Source: Pseudomonadota bacterium (GTDB taxonomy: Bacteria > Pseudomonadota > Alphaproteobacteria > Rhodospirillales > Casp-alpha2). Taken from it: a DNA stretch of 64,000 nucleotides. Location: NCBI GenBank assembly GCA_027624235.1, contig JAQBYB010000006.1, positions 1 to 64,000 of the forward strand, given 5' to 3'. The notes beneath the pieces are model-generated. The model searched no databases and was not told the DNA's origin. It was given only the letters and a program-made list of their open reading frames with translations. Every line of letters begins with the position of its first letter. Within the stretch, counting starts at the first letter, position 1. The position numbers and the translations under genes are program-made. This document shows, in pieces, positions 54,724 to 62,813 of this stretch.

Positions 54724-54748
54724 TGGGTGGTGACACCGTGGCAATTTT

Positions 54749-55672
54749 TCAAGGCGAGAACCAAGCCGCCGTTTCCTGCAGTCCTTGTACCACGTTGAAG
54801 GGCGGGTTCCACCCCAGTTGGCGGTGGATTTTTTCATTTTCGACCTGCAAATCGCCCAACAACGTGTATATGGCCTGGGATTTCCCCGTAATCGCCCCCG
54901 CCAGACGCAGCAAGCCGTGCGGCGCGGGGAAAAGCCGGGCCGGACGGCCCAAGGCCGCGGCCATGTGACGGATCAGGTCCGGCGTTGACAGGTCCCCTGC
55001 GTCACGCACGAAATAGGTTTCACCGACCGCCTTTTCCGCCGTTAGGCAAAGCCCGATGGCATCGACCAGATTACCCAGATAGAGGATGGAGCGCTGGTTT
55101 TGGATGGTGGCGAACGGCAACGGCGGCGCTATCTGGCATAATTTCAACAACGATAAAAAATTAGCCTTTACGCCGGGACCGTACACCAACGGCGGGCGCA
55201 GGATCACCGGCTCAAGCGAGCTGCCCGCCGCCGCGATGGTCAGCGCGCGCTCCCCGTCCAGCTTTGTTTGGGCATAGGCATCTTCGGGCCGGGGCGTGTC
55301 GGTTTCCCGGAACGGCGCCTCGGAGCGCTCGCCCATGACCTTGACCGTGCTCAGGTAGACAAACCGACGCACCCCCGCCTTCGCCGCCGCCTCGGCCAGG
55401 CGGGCCGTGCCGTCGGCGTTGACGCGGCGGAATTCGGCGGGTGGATCGGCGATGGCCTCTTTGGTGATATGCGTCCGCGCGGCGAGATGGATGACGGCGT
55501 CCGCGCCCGAAAGCGCCTCGGTCCAATCCGTACCCGGGCCGATGTCGCCGATGGGGATGTCTTTACCGTTCGGTGTCCGCACCGTTCCTGAAACGTCATG
55601 CCCGGCCTGGGCGAGCGCCGGACACAAGGCGCGGCCGACAAACCCGCTGGCGCCGGTGACCAGGACCCTCAT
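54749..55672 (-). CDS. SDR-family UDP-4-keto-6-deoxysugar reductase (WbpV-like)
   Basis: A 307-residue extended SDR protein. RVLVTGASGFVGRAL is the NAD(P) motif, YLSTVKVMGE holds the catalytic Ser/Thr, and DAYAQTKLDGE is the YxxxK pair. HLAARTHITKEA and LRPPLVYGPGVKANFL resemble the WbpV/WbfT branch. That branch reduces UDP-4-keto-6-deoxy-GlcNAc to UDP-N-acetylquinovosamine. Its neighbours (4,6-dehydratase, WbpL-like transferase) are the expected partners. Overlaps the GT4 gene by four bases. Confidence 0.85.
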   Translation of the reverse strand: MRVLVTGASGFVGRALCPALAQAGHDVSGTVRTPNGKDIPIGDIGPGTDWTEALSGADAVIHLAARTHITKEAIADPPAEFRRVNADGTARLAEAAAKAGVRRFVYLSTVKVMGERSEAPFRETDTPRPEDAYAQTKLDGERALTIAAAGSSLEPVILRPPLVYGPGVKANFLSLLKLCQIAPPLPFATIQNQRSILYLGNLVDAIGLCLTAEKAVGETYFVRDAGDLSTPDLIRHMAAALGRPARLFPAPHGLLRLAGAITGKSQAIYTLLGDLQVENEKIHRQLGWNPPFNVVQGLQETAAWFSP

Positions 55673-56934
55673 TTGCCGCCTCCTGCCGGCACGGAAGAAG
55701 CTTCAATACCACGTCGTCCCGCCGCCAACTCCAGCACATCGGCCATGTGCCGGGCCTGGGCTTCGCGGCTGTGGAGGGCGGCGGCGGCCAGGCTTTTATC
55801 CGCCAGTGCTTTCAAGGCCGGGGCATCGTCCATCAACCGGCGGACGGCGCCGGCCAGGGCGTCCGGGTCTTCGGCGGGAACGCAAATCCCGGCGCCGTCG
55901 GCCTCGACGATGCGGCTGGCTTCGCCTTTCGGCGCGGCCAGCAAAATCGCCAGCCCCGACGCCATTGCCTCGAAAATTTTTGACGGAAGGACGCCGGCGA
56001 ACAAGGGGTCGTTTTTCAGGTGCGCCAGGGCGACATCGCACAGGCTCCACACGCCCGGCATGGCGTCTTTTGGCTGGGGCGGCATAAAGACGATATTTTT
56101 CAGGCCGCGTTGTTCGGCCTCGGTAATCAGCGCATCGCGTTCGGCCCCGGCACCGGCTAACAAAAACCGCAACCCATCCAGATCCTTGAGCCGTTCCGCC
56201 GTATCCAGGACGTTGCCTAATGCATGCGCCATACCGTGGGTGCCGACGTAGCCGACGACGAATTTGTTTTCCAGCCCCCACGTCTTGGCCAATTCCGCAT
56301 CTTTGTCGCGGGGGCCATAACGCCAGGAATCGACGCCGTTGGGGATGACGGCGATCTTATTCCCCGGAACGCCGCGCCCGATGAGGTTGTCCTTGAATGC
56401 CTGGGTCAGGGCGACCACGGCTTCTGAGCGGATATAGAGGTGAAGTTCAAGTTTTTCGATCATCCGAAGGGCGACACTTGAGCGGACCGCGCCGACGGCG
56501 GCGATCGACGCCGGCCACAGGTCGCCGAGCTCAAACACAAACGGTCGATGCCGTGCGCCGGCCAGCATCCAGCCGGCGACGGCGGCAAAAAATTGCGGCG
56601 AGGTGGCGGCAATGACGTCAGGCTTGGACTCGAACAACCCGGTGCAAAAGGCGGTGACCATGAAACTGAGAAAATCCAGGGTCCGCCGGATCACGCCACG
56701 GTTGGGGGCGATGTAGGTCTTGACGCGCACCACCCGGATTCCATCCATGTCCTTAATCTGCCGCCAGCGGTTTTGGTAGCCGGGAAAAAGCCGGCCTTCG
56801 GGAAAATTAGGCGCGCTGGTGATGACGGTGACCCGGTGCCCGGCCTTGATCCAATAGCAGGCGCGCTCAAAAACCCGGGTGGCGGCGGCGTTGGTTTCCG
56901 GTGGAAAGTTTTCGGTCAGGAAAAGAATATTCAA
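55669..56934 (-). CDS. GT4-family glycosyltransferase (WbuB-like)
   Basis: A GT-B fold transferase of 421 residues. The N-terminal half begins NILFLTENFPPETNAAATR and contains FELGDLWPASI. The C-terminal nucleotide-sugar domain has VVGYVGTHGMAHALGNVLD and ends its donor site with PSKIFEAMASGLAILLAAPKGEASRIV. The pattern resembles WbuB-type transferases that add a 6-deoxy amino sugar as an early residue of O-antigen units. Donor and acceptor are not known. No membrane segment apart from weakly hydrophobic helices. Confidence 0.88.
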   Translation of the reverse strand: MNILFLTENFPPETNAAATRVFERACYWIKAGHRVTVITSAPNFPEGRLFPGYQNRWRQIKDMDGIRVVRVKTYIAPNRGVIRRTLDFLSFMVTAFCTGLFESKPDVIAATSPQFFAAVAGWMLAGARHRPFVFELGDLWPASIAAVGAVRSSVALRMIEKLELHLYIRSEAVVALTQAFKDNLIGRGVPGNKIAVIPNGVDSWRYGPRDKDAELAKTWGLENKFVVGYVGTHGMAHALGNVLDTAERLKDLDGLRFLLAGAGAERDALITEAEQRGLKNIVFMPPQPKDAMPGVWSLCDVALAHLKNDPLFAGVLPSKIFEAMASGLAILLAAPKGEASRIVEADGAGICVPAEDPDALAGAVRRLMDDAPALKALADKSLAAAALHSREAQARHMADVLELAAGRRGIEASSVPAGGGK

Positions 56935-56946
56935 GGCGGCGGCTCT

Positions 56947-57969
56947 CTATTCTTCATTCGGCGGCGCGTTGATGGGGATGCCGAGATAGACCAGCAGCCA
57001 CAAAACCATCACCGGCGCCGATATCAACGCCGCCCCAACCCATCCCCTGGCGGCGGCCACCGCTAAGGCAACCAGGACGAGATCGACAAACAACACATGG
57101 CGCACGACATGATCATGGCTCAACCCATGCGCCAACGCCTGTTGATAGAAGTGTTGACGGTGGGCCTGCCAGACCTTTTCACCGCGCACGAAGCGCTTCA
57201 ACAACGTGATGGAGGCGTCGGCCAGATAATACAGCGGCAGGATTACCGCCGCCGGCCATTGCCCATTGGCGGCCAGCCACAACAACAGCCAGCCGAGCAG
57301 GAACCCCAATGGGACGGAGCCGATATCGCCCAGGAATATCTTGGCCGGGTGCCAGTTCCATATCAAAAATCCCAGCGCAGCGGCGGCAATGGCAACCCCG
57401 AAGACGCCGAATTCGCCGGACAGCCCCGCCGCCGCCGAGACCACGGCGATGCCGATGCCGATGCAGGCGGCCTCGACGCCGGCTAAGCCGTCGATGCCGT
57501 CCATGAAGTTGAACAGGTTGATGAACCACACCCATAACAGCGCCGCGACCACCATATCGAGCCCCGGCGGTAACAGGCCGCCGAAAAAGGGCTCTGCGAA
57601 CAAGGCGGTGGAATAGGGGGATAAAAGCACCATGGCGACCGCCAGCGCCTGCGCGACGAGCCGCCAAACCGGGTTTAATTCCCGGAGGTCGTCAAACCAT
57701 GATAGCCCGGCCAGGCCAAGGGCGGCGGCAGCCACAATCAGGGTGATGGGAAACGCCTCAGTTCCCGACGCGGTGATCAGCCAGGCGGCGATGATGCAGG
57801 GGATGACCACGATGCCGCCGCCCTTCGGTGTCGGCGTCGAATGGCTGGAGCGCGCATTGGGGTGATCCAGGATGGCGCGATCGCGGAGAACCCGGAGGAT
57901 CAGTCTGGTGCCAACCAACGACACCACAAAGACACCAATGAAGATAAATAGGGGAAAGCTCCAATGCAT
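56947..57969 (-). CDS. polyprenyl-phosphate N-acetylhexosamine-phosphate transferase (WbpL/MraY family)
   Basis: Integral membrane enzyme that starts a glycan by transferring sugar-1-phosphate from UDP-sugar to undecaprenyl phosphate. From ATG 57969 it is 340 residues with about ten helices. Motifs are HPNARSSHSTPTPKGGG, SWFDDLRELNP, NLFNFMDGIDGLAG and KIFLGDIGSVPLGFLLGW, in the order of the WecA/WbpL branch. HRQHFYQQALAHGLSHDHVV is the His-rich loop. It heads the left polysaccharide unit, 105 bases past the terminator-bearing gap. Confidence 0.92.
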   Translation of the reverse strand: MHWSFPLFIFIGVFVVSLVGTRLILRVLRDRAILDHPNARSSHSTPTPKGGGIVVIPCIIAAWLITASGTEAFPITLIVAAAALGLAGLSWFDDLRELNPVWRLVAQALAVAMVLLSPYSTALFAEPFFGGLLPPGLDMVVAALLWVWFINLFNFMDGIDGLAGVEAACIGIGIAVVSAAAGLSGEFGVFGVAIAAAALGFLIWNWHPAKIFLGDIGSVPLGFLLGWLLLWLAANGQWPAAVILPLYYLADASITLLKRFVRGEKVWQAHRQHFYQQALAHGLSHDHVVRHVLFVDLVLVALAVAAARGWVGAALISAPVMVLWLLVYLGIPINAPPNEE

Positions 57970-58003
57970 GGGAATGAGTTTATAGGGAACCCGCCGCCGC
58001 AAC

Positions 58004-58038
58004 AAAAAAAAGCGCCACCAAAATAGTTTTGGCGGCGC
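58004..58038 (-). terminator. intrinsic terminator between the two glycan operons
   Basis: GCGCCACCAAAA (58012-58023) pairs, with one mismatch, with TTTTGGCGGCGC (58027-58038) around a three-base loop. Read leftwards it is followed by eight Ts. It ends the transcript of the Gfo/Idh gene and separates the right sugar operon from the wbpL-like unit. Confidence 0.9.
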
Positions 58039-58074
58039 GGTATGGCTTTTTTATGGCTTGGGTCGGGTCAGGAC

Positions 58075-59013
58075 TTAAGCGAGGTGTTTTTGCAGCTGCT
58101 CCAGCACGCCGACGACATCGTGGCCGAGAACGGCATCCTTGAAATCGGCCTGACCACGATGAATGGCGGCTGAAAACGCTTGTACGGCCCGTTCCAGCGG
58201 TCGACCGTCCGCTAACGCCACGGGTTTGCCGGGGTCCTGGGGGGTAATTTTGAGGCGAAGCTTGTCGTCCAGGGTATCGTCATAGACCAATTCGCCGCCT
58301 TTCAGGGAGGCGGTGAAAAGCCAGTTTTTCTCGGCATAAAGGGTGCTGATGACGATTTTGGCGGTGATGTCGCCGAATCCGAGTTCCAGGGCCAGGGCTT
58401 CGCCTTTGCCGTTTTCGACGTCGCGAATTTCGATAGACCGGGCGACGGCGGTTTCCGGCCGGCGGCCAACCAAATCCATGGCCATGGCAATGACATGACT
58501 GCCCCAGTCCCACAGCATCGGCGTGTCGGGCCGGAATGGACCCCAATTCCCGGCGACGGCGGAAATCGCCTGAAGCGGCCCATGGACGCGGGCTTCTTTT
58601 TTCAGCACCTCCCAGGCGGCGCTATACAGGTGAATGTGGTCAACCAAAACGATGGCGTTTTTAGCCCGCGCCGCGCTGACCACCGCTTCGGCCTCAGCCA
58701 GCGACAGCGTCATCGGCTTTTCCACCAACACCGCCAATCCCGCGTCAATCGCGGCCAGGGTCATTTCCGCGTGCAGGGCGGGCGGCGTGGCGATGATGAC
58801 GCCATCCAAATCCTGGGCGGCCATAAGATCGCGCCAATCATCGCTGATTACGCAATCCGGGGGGACAAGGGCGGCGCTTTCCGGATTTCGGCTGGCAAGG
58901 CGGGTGAGCCGGGCGCCGTCCAACCCGGCAATGGTCTTGATAAAGTTACGGCCCCAGACACCGGCGCCGATAAGGCCGAGGTTAAGAATTTTAGACGGAA
59001 CCGCGTCGGTCAC
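58075..59013 (-). CDS. Gfo/Idh/MocA-family oxidoreductase
   Basis: A 312-residue NAD(P)-dependent sugar dehydrogenase-type protein. The Rossmann motif is LGLIGAGVWGRNFIKTIAGL. GVIIATPPALHAEM and LVEKPMTLSLAEAE with the family EKP lysine follow. The C-terminal half is the usual beta-sheet domain. It could oxidise or reduce a hydroxyl of an NDP-sugar. Its ATG overlaps the preceding SDR stop by four bases, so they are coupled. Confidence 0.88.
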   Translation of the reverse strand: MTDAVPSKILNLGLIGAGVWGRNFIKTIAGLDGARLTRLASRNPESAALVPPDCVISDDWRDLMAAQDLDGVIIATPPALHAEMTLAAIDAGLAVLVEKPMTLSLAEAEAVVSAARAKNAIVLVDHIHLYSAAWEVLKKEARVHGPLQAISAVAGNWGPFRPDTPMLWDWGSHVIAMAMDLVGRRPETAVARSIEIRDVENGKGEALALELGFGDITAKIVISTLYAEKNWLFTASLKGGELVYDDTLDDKLRLKITPQDPGKPVALADGRPLERAVQAFSAAIHRGQADFKDAVLGHDVVGVLEQLQKHLA

Positions 59014-60083
59014 GCGTCGCCGGTATAGGTTTTATCGGTCCAGTCGAGAAAGCGTTTGATGCCGTCGTCCAGTTTCACCGTCGGCTGAAATCCGATCTGG
59101 TGGCGGGCTTTGGTGATATCGGGACAACGGCGCAGTGGCTCATCGGCGGGGTAGCTATCGGGATATTCGATGATGTTGTAATTCAGTTTGCCGCCGGTCG
59201 CCGTCTCCATACTCTGGACCAGTTCGACCATGGAAATTTCCGGCTTCGGGTTGCCGATATTATAGGCCTCGCCGGGAACCCCGGTGGCAATGACGCGCAA
59301 AAATCCGTTGATGGCGTCGGTAATATAACAGAACGTCCGGGTTTGGCCGCCGGACCCATAGACGTTAAGCGGCCGTCCGCCCTTGATGCGGTTGGCGAAA
59401 TTCGGCATCACCCGGTAATCGGTTTCCTGCATGCCGGGGCCGAAAACATTGAACGGCCTGATCGTGTTGGTCGCCAGCCCGTGGTTTTCGTGGAAGATGT
59501 AACACAGCGTTTCGCCGACCCGCTTGCTTTCGTCGTAACACGCGCGCGGCCCTTGCGCGGCGACATTGCCGCGATAGCTTTCGGGCGTCGGCACGTGCTT
59601 GGCGTCGGGGTCGCCGTAAATTTCGCTGGAAGAGAAAAAGGTGAACCGGGCCTGGTTCTTTTGCGCCAGGGCGAGCATATTTTTGGTGCCGATGATCGCA
59701 ACGTCCAGAGTCTCGAGCGGATATTTACGATAGTAAAACGGGCTGGCGATGCCGGCGGCATGGATGATGAAGTCGATTTTGTCGTTTTTGTCCCGGGGCC
59801 AATCCAGCGGCTGGATAACGTCGTGCTTGATGAAGGTGACATTTTCGATTTGGCCGACTGTTGCGCCCGCCTCGCCGGCGGTGATCAGGTTATCGAGGAC
59901 GACCAACTTGCAAGGCTCATCCAATACGGTTGCATTGAGGTGGGCGAAGACTTCGGTGAAATAGCGTCCGAGGAAGCCGCGCCCGCCGGTCAACATAATC
60001 GTCTTTCCGGCAAACGCAGAAGCCTTGTCGCCAAGGGCGGCGGCTATTTCCTGGATATCGGTTTTAAGTAGAAATTCAGTCAC
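59010..60083 (-). CDS. NAD-dependent epimerase/dehydratase (extended SDR)
   Basis: A 357-residue SDR with an N-terminal extension of about 25 residues before TIMLTGGRGFLGRYFTEVF. The catalytic pair is in ACYDESKRVGETL, preceded by FFSSSEIYGDPDAKH. NTIRPFNVFGPGMQETDYRVMP resembles UDP-glucuronate decarboxylases and dTDP-glucose 4,6-dehydratases, but I cannot choose between these. Conserved IVNL-type Asn/Arg residues of either were not checked. It sits between a C-methyltransferase and a Gfo/Idh enzyme. Confidence 0.85.
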   Translation of the reverse strand: MTEFLLKTDIQEIAAALGDKASAFAGKTIMLTGGRGFLGRYFTEVFAHLNATVLDEPCKLVVLDNLITAGEAGATVGQIENVTFIKHDVIQPLDWPRDKNDKIDFIIHAAGIASPFYYRKYPLETLDVAIIGTKNMLALAQKNQARFTFFSSSEIYGDPDAKHVPTPESYRGNVAAQGPRACYDESKRVGETLCYIFHENHGLATNTIRPFNVFGPGMQETDYRVMPNFANRIKGGRPLNVYGSGGQTRTFCYITDAINGFLRVIATGVPGEAYNIGNPKPEISMVELVQSMETATGGKLNYNIIEYPDSYPADEPLRRCPDITKARHQIGFQPTVKLDDGIKRFLDWTDKTYTGDA

Positions 60084-60085
60084 GA

Positions 60086-61348
60086 TTAATTTCCCGGTGG
60101 TTTATAGGTTTGAAGGTCAGGCAGCGGCACAATAAAGCGCCCGCCGCCTTCAAGAAAGGCGGAATGTTTGGCCATGATCGGCGCGGCGAAATTCCAGGCC
60201 AGGATCAGGACATAATCGGGGCGGCGTTTTTCAAGGGCATCGGATGCCAGCACCGGGATATGGGCGCCGGGGCTGTACAGGCCCTGCTTTAAGGGGCTGT
60301 CATCGACAATGAAGTCAATTTCATCCGCCCCGATGCCGAAATGATACATCAGGGTCGTCGCCTTGGCCGGCGCGCCGAACCCGGCAACGGTTTTGCCGTC
60401 GGCCTTGATATCGGCCAACAGGGCCTTCAGCTTGGCCCCCAGCGTGTCGATATCGTTGCCGAAATTAACGAACGTTTCGGCCCGGTCCAGGCCCATATCT
60501 TCTTCAAGGGCGATCAATTTTTCGACGGACCCATCGCCGGCGTGGGGGCCACCCACCAGCCCGGCAAAGCCCCGAAGTGATCCGCCGTGGGACGAGACCC
60601 GTTCGGCCGCGAACAGCCGCATGCCGTTGTCCTCAAAAAAACGCCGCAGCGGTTTGACCGAATGATAGGCCAGATGCTCGTGATAAATGGTGTCGAACAG
60701 GGTGTCGGTGATGACATCAACCAGATAGGACACTTCAAACACAAAAACGCCGTCGGGCGCCAATAACGCGCGCACACCCTCGACGATGCCCTTCAGATCA
60801 TCGGCATGGGCGAACACGTTATTGGCGGTGACGATGGCGGCATTGCCCCGGCCCAAAACGATTTGTTCGGCGAGGCCTGCGGAAAAGAAATCGGCGATGG
60901 TTTCGATCCCGGCGTCCGTTGCGCGGGCGGCAATGTCGCGGGCCGGATCGACGCCCAGCACGGCCATGCCCCGCGATTGAAAGGCGGAAAGAAGCGTGCC
61001 GTCGTTGGAGCCGATATCGACAACCAGGCTACCCTTGGCCGAGCCGAAGCGGTCGAGGACGGCGGCAGCATATTCGTCGAAGTGTTTGACGAACGAGGGC
61101 GAGGTGCCGGACACGTAAACGTAGTTTTCAAACAACAGGCCGGGGTCGACGACGTCCAAAAGCTGAACGTGAAAACAGGTTCCACAGAAAAAAACGTCCA
61201 GGGGGAAGCAGGCCTGTTCGGCATTTAGGTGCTCGGCATCGACAAAAGCGTTGGCGGGCGGCGTCGGCGTCAGTTTGAGCACAAGCGCCAGGTCATCGCC
61301 GCCGCAAAGCCTGCAGGTGTCGCGGCGGCGGCAGGGCCCGGCTGTCAT
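60086..61348 (-). CDS. SAM-dependent sugar C-methyltransferase (TylC3/NovU-like)
   Basis: A 420-residue three-part methyltransferase. The N-terminal zinc-binding domain has CRLC (12-15) and CGTC (56-59). The central SAM domain has VVDIGSNDGTLLSAFQSRG. The C-terminal domain has GKTVAGFGAPAKATTLMYHFG. This domain order is that of NDP-sugar C-3 methyltransferases such as TylC3, which make branched sugars. Target sugar is unknown. Two bases separate it from the SDR gene and four from the cupin gene. Confidence 0.9.
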   Translation of the reverse strand: MTAGPCRRRDTCRLCGGDDLALVLKLTPTPPANAFVDAEHLNAEQACFPLDVFFCGTCFHVQLLDVVDPGLLFENYVYVSGTSPSFVKHFDEYAAAVLDRFGSAKGSLVVDIGSNDGTLLSAFQSRGMAVLGVDPARDIAARATDAGIETIADFFSAGLAEQIVLGRGNAAIVTANNVFAHADDLKGIVEGVRALLAPDGVFVFEVSYLVDVITDTLFDTIYHEHLAYHSVKPLRRFFEDNGMRLFAAERVSSHGGSLRGFAGLVGGPHAGDGSVEKLIALEEDMGLDRAETFVNFGNDIDTLGAKLKALLADIKADGKTVAGFGAPAKATTLMYHFGIGADEIDFIVDDSPLKQGLYSPGAHIPVLASDALEKRRPDYVLILAWNFAAPIMAKHSAFLEGGGRFIVPLPDLQTYKPPGN

Positions 61349-61352
61349 CGGC

Positions 61353-61811
61353 TCATTCGTCTCCCGGCTTCCAGGAAGTCAGCCCTTCGGTATTGAGCAT
61401 CTCGACCCGGACCACATCGGCTTCGTAGGACTCCTGGTCGCGCGGGTTGCGCGACAGGGTTAAAAAGGTGGTGTCTTCGGGAAACTTCATGCCGTGGTCC
61501 ACCATCGGCGGCGTGAACACCATTTCCCCGGCCTTGACGATCAGGCATTCCGGCTCGACCTCGCTACCGGTGGGGCGGTGGTAATATTCGATGGCGCCGG
61601 AAATCACGTAACAATAATGCCAGTCGGTTTTGTGATAATGGTTGGCGCGCAGCGAGCCTTTTTTTGACTCGATCATCACCGCGCTTTGCATCATCAAATC
61701 GACCAACGGCTGAATGGCGCCGCGGCTGTCGACGAACGGTTTTTCCAGGCCGACAATCGGCTCAGACGGCCAGGACGCTTTTTCTTCTTCGCTGACGGGC
61801 TTGATGGTCAT
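61353..61811 (-). CDS. cupin-fold protein, possible sugar epimerase or isomerase
   Basis: A 152-residue cupin. FVDSRGAIQPLVDLM is reminiscent of RmlC/WxcM-type enzymes. SLRANHYHKTDWHYCYVISGAIEYYH is the metal or active-site core with His residues, and TPPMVDHGMKFPEDTTFL is the second cupin motif. A role as 3,5- or 3-epimerase or ketoisomerase of the NDP-sugar is plausible. It could also be a binding protein. It is in the tight sugar operon with the C-methyltransferase. Confidence 0.8.
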   Translation of the reverse strand: MTIKPVSEEEKASWPSEPIVGLEKPFVDSRGAIQPLVDLMMQSAVMIESKKGSLRANHYHKTDWHYCYVISGAIEYYHRPTGSEVEPECLIVKAGEMVFTPPMVDHGMKFPEDTTFLTLSRNPRDQESYEADVVRVEMLNTEGLTSWKPGDE

Positions 61812-61827
61812 AGAGGTTGTCTCCGCC

Positions 61828-62799
61828 TTATTGAGGGTAGACGCGCTTAATATCGAGAATGAATTTCTCGAAATCGACGGCAGGAATGATGGTGCGCTGA
61901 TTCTTTTGCGCCAACACCAAAAAGATAATCAGCAACGCCGCAATCAACATCTGAAACAGGATGCTGCCGAGGACAAGGACGATTTGCGATGTCCATCCCA
62001 GCATGTGGATATCGGTGAGCAGCTTTTGCAGGATGATGACGGTAATGACGGTGACGATGGCGGCGCCAAGGCCCAAAATGCCGAGCAGTAGCCTGACGCC
62101 AACAACATCGGCGTGGACCGAAAGACCGCTGATTCCATGAATGACCAGGGACACAATGTTCATTTTGCTTGTCCCTTTGACGCGCAGACCCCGCGCCGTC
62201 GGGATGGCGCGAAAGGGTACCTTGGCGCGCATGATGCCGGCGGGATAATGGCTCCAAATTTCGGAAATGCCGGCCAGCCGCTTGACCAGGCGTCCGGGCA
62301 CGGCGCTGAAGTTTCCGAATGAGATCGGCAGTCCCGTCAGCATTTTATAAAGGGACTGGTAAACGCCGTAGAAAGCTTTGAACGCGGCGCCTTCAGACCG
62401 CTCCGTCCTTTCGGCGAAGACGATTTCATTGCCGCCTTTGATCGCCTCGGCGATCAACTGGGGTACATACTTGGGCGGGTCCTCAAGGTCGGAATCCATA
62501 ACCACCAGGGCGGCGCAGTCGCGGGTTGCGGCAATATGGCCGATGCCGATGGCCAGGGCGCGTTGGTTCCCCATATTGCGGGTCAGGGTCACGATTTCGA
62601 CCGCTTTAATGGCCGAGAGCTTGAGGGTGGAAAAATTCAGGCTGTCGGCAAACACGGGCGAGCCATCATCGACAACGATGATGCTGGCTTTTAGCCCCGC
62701 TTCCTTGAGCACGCCATCGAGCTGGGCCAACAGGATAAAGACCGAGTCCCAGTCGTCGAATACCGGCATCAGGATAACGATATCCTTAGGTTTACTCAT
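61828..62799 (-). CDS. GT2 glycosyltransferase (DPM1/GtrB-like) with membrane tail
   Basis: A 323-residue GT-A fold protein from ATG 62799. IVILMPVFDDWDSVFILLAQL starts the domain, SIIVVDDGSP and VVMDSDLEDPPKYVPQLI give the DxD-type site, and two C-terminal membrane helices (about residues 225-310) follow. The layout matches GtrB/dolichyl-phosphate mannose synthase-like enzymes that load a sugar onto undecaprenyl phosphate. It pairs with the adjacent polytopic membrane protein, perhaps a GT-C transferase. Confidence 0.88.
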   Translation of the reverse strand: MSKPKDIVILMPVFDDWDSVFILLAQLDGVLKEAGLKASIIVVDDGSPVFADSLNFSTLKLSAIKAVEIVTLTRNMGNQRALAIGIGHIAATRDCAALVVMDSDLEDPPKYVPQLIAEAIKGGNEIVFAERTERSEGAAFKAFYGVYQSLYKMLTGLPISFGNFSAVPGRLVKRLAGISEIWSHYPAGIMRAKVPFRAIPTARGLRVKGTSKMNIVSLVIHGISGLSVHADVVGVRLLLGILGLGAAIVTVITVIILQKLLTDIHMLGWTSQIVLVLGSILFQMLIAALLIIFLVLAQKNQRTIIPAVDFEKFILDIKRVYPQ

Positions 62800-62813
62800 G
62801 CTTCCGCCGCTTC

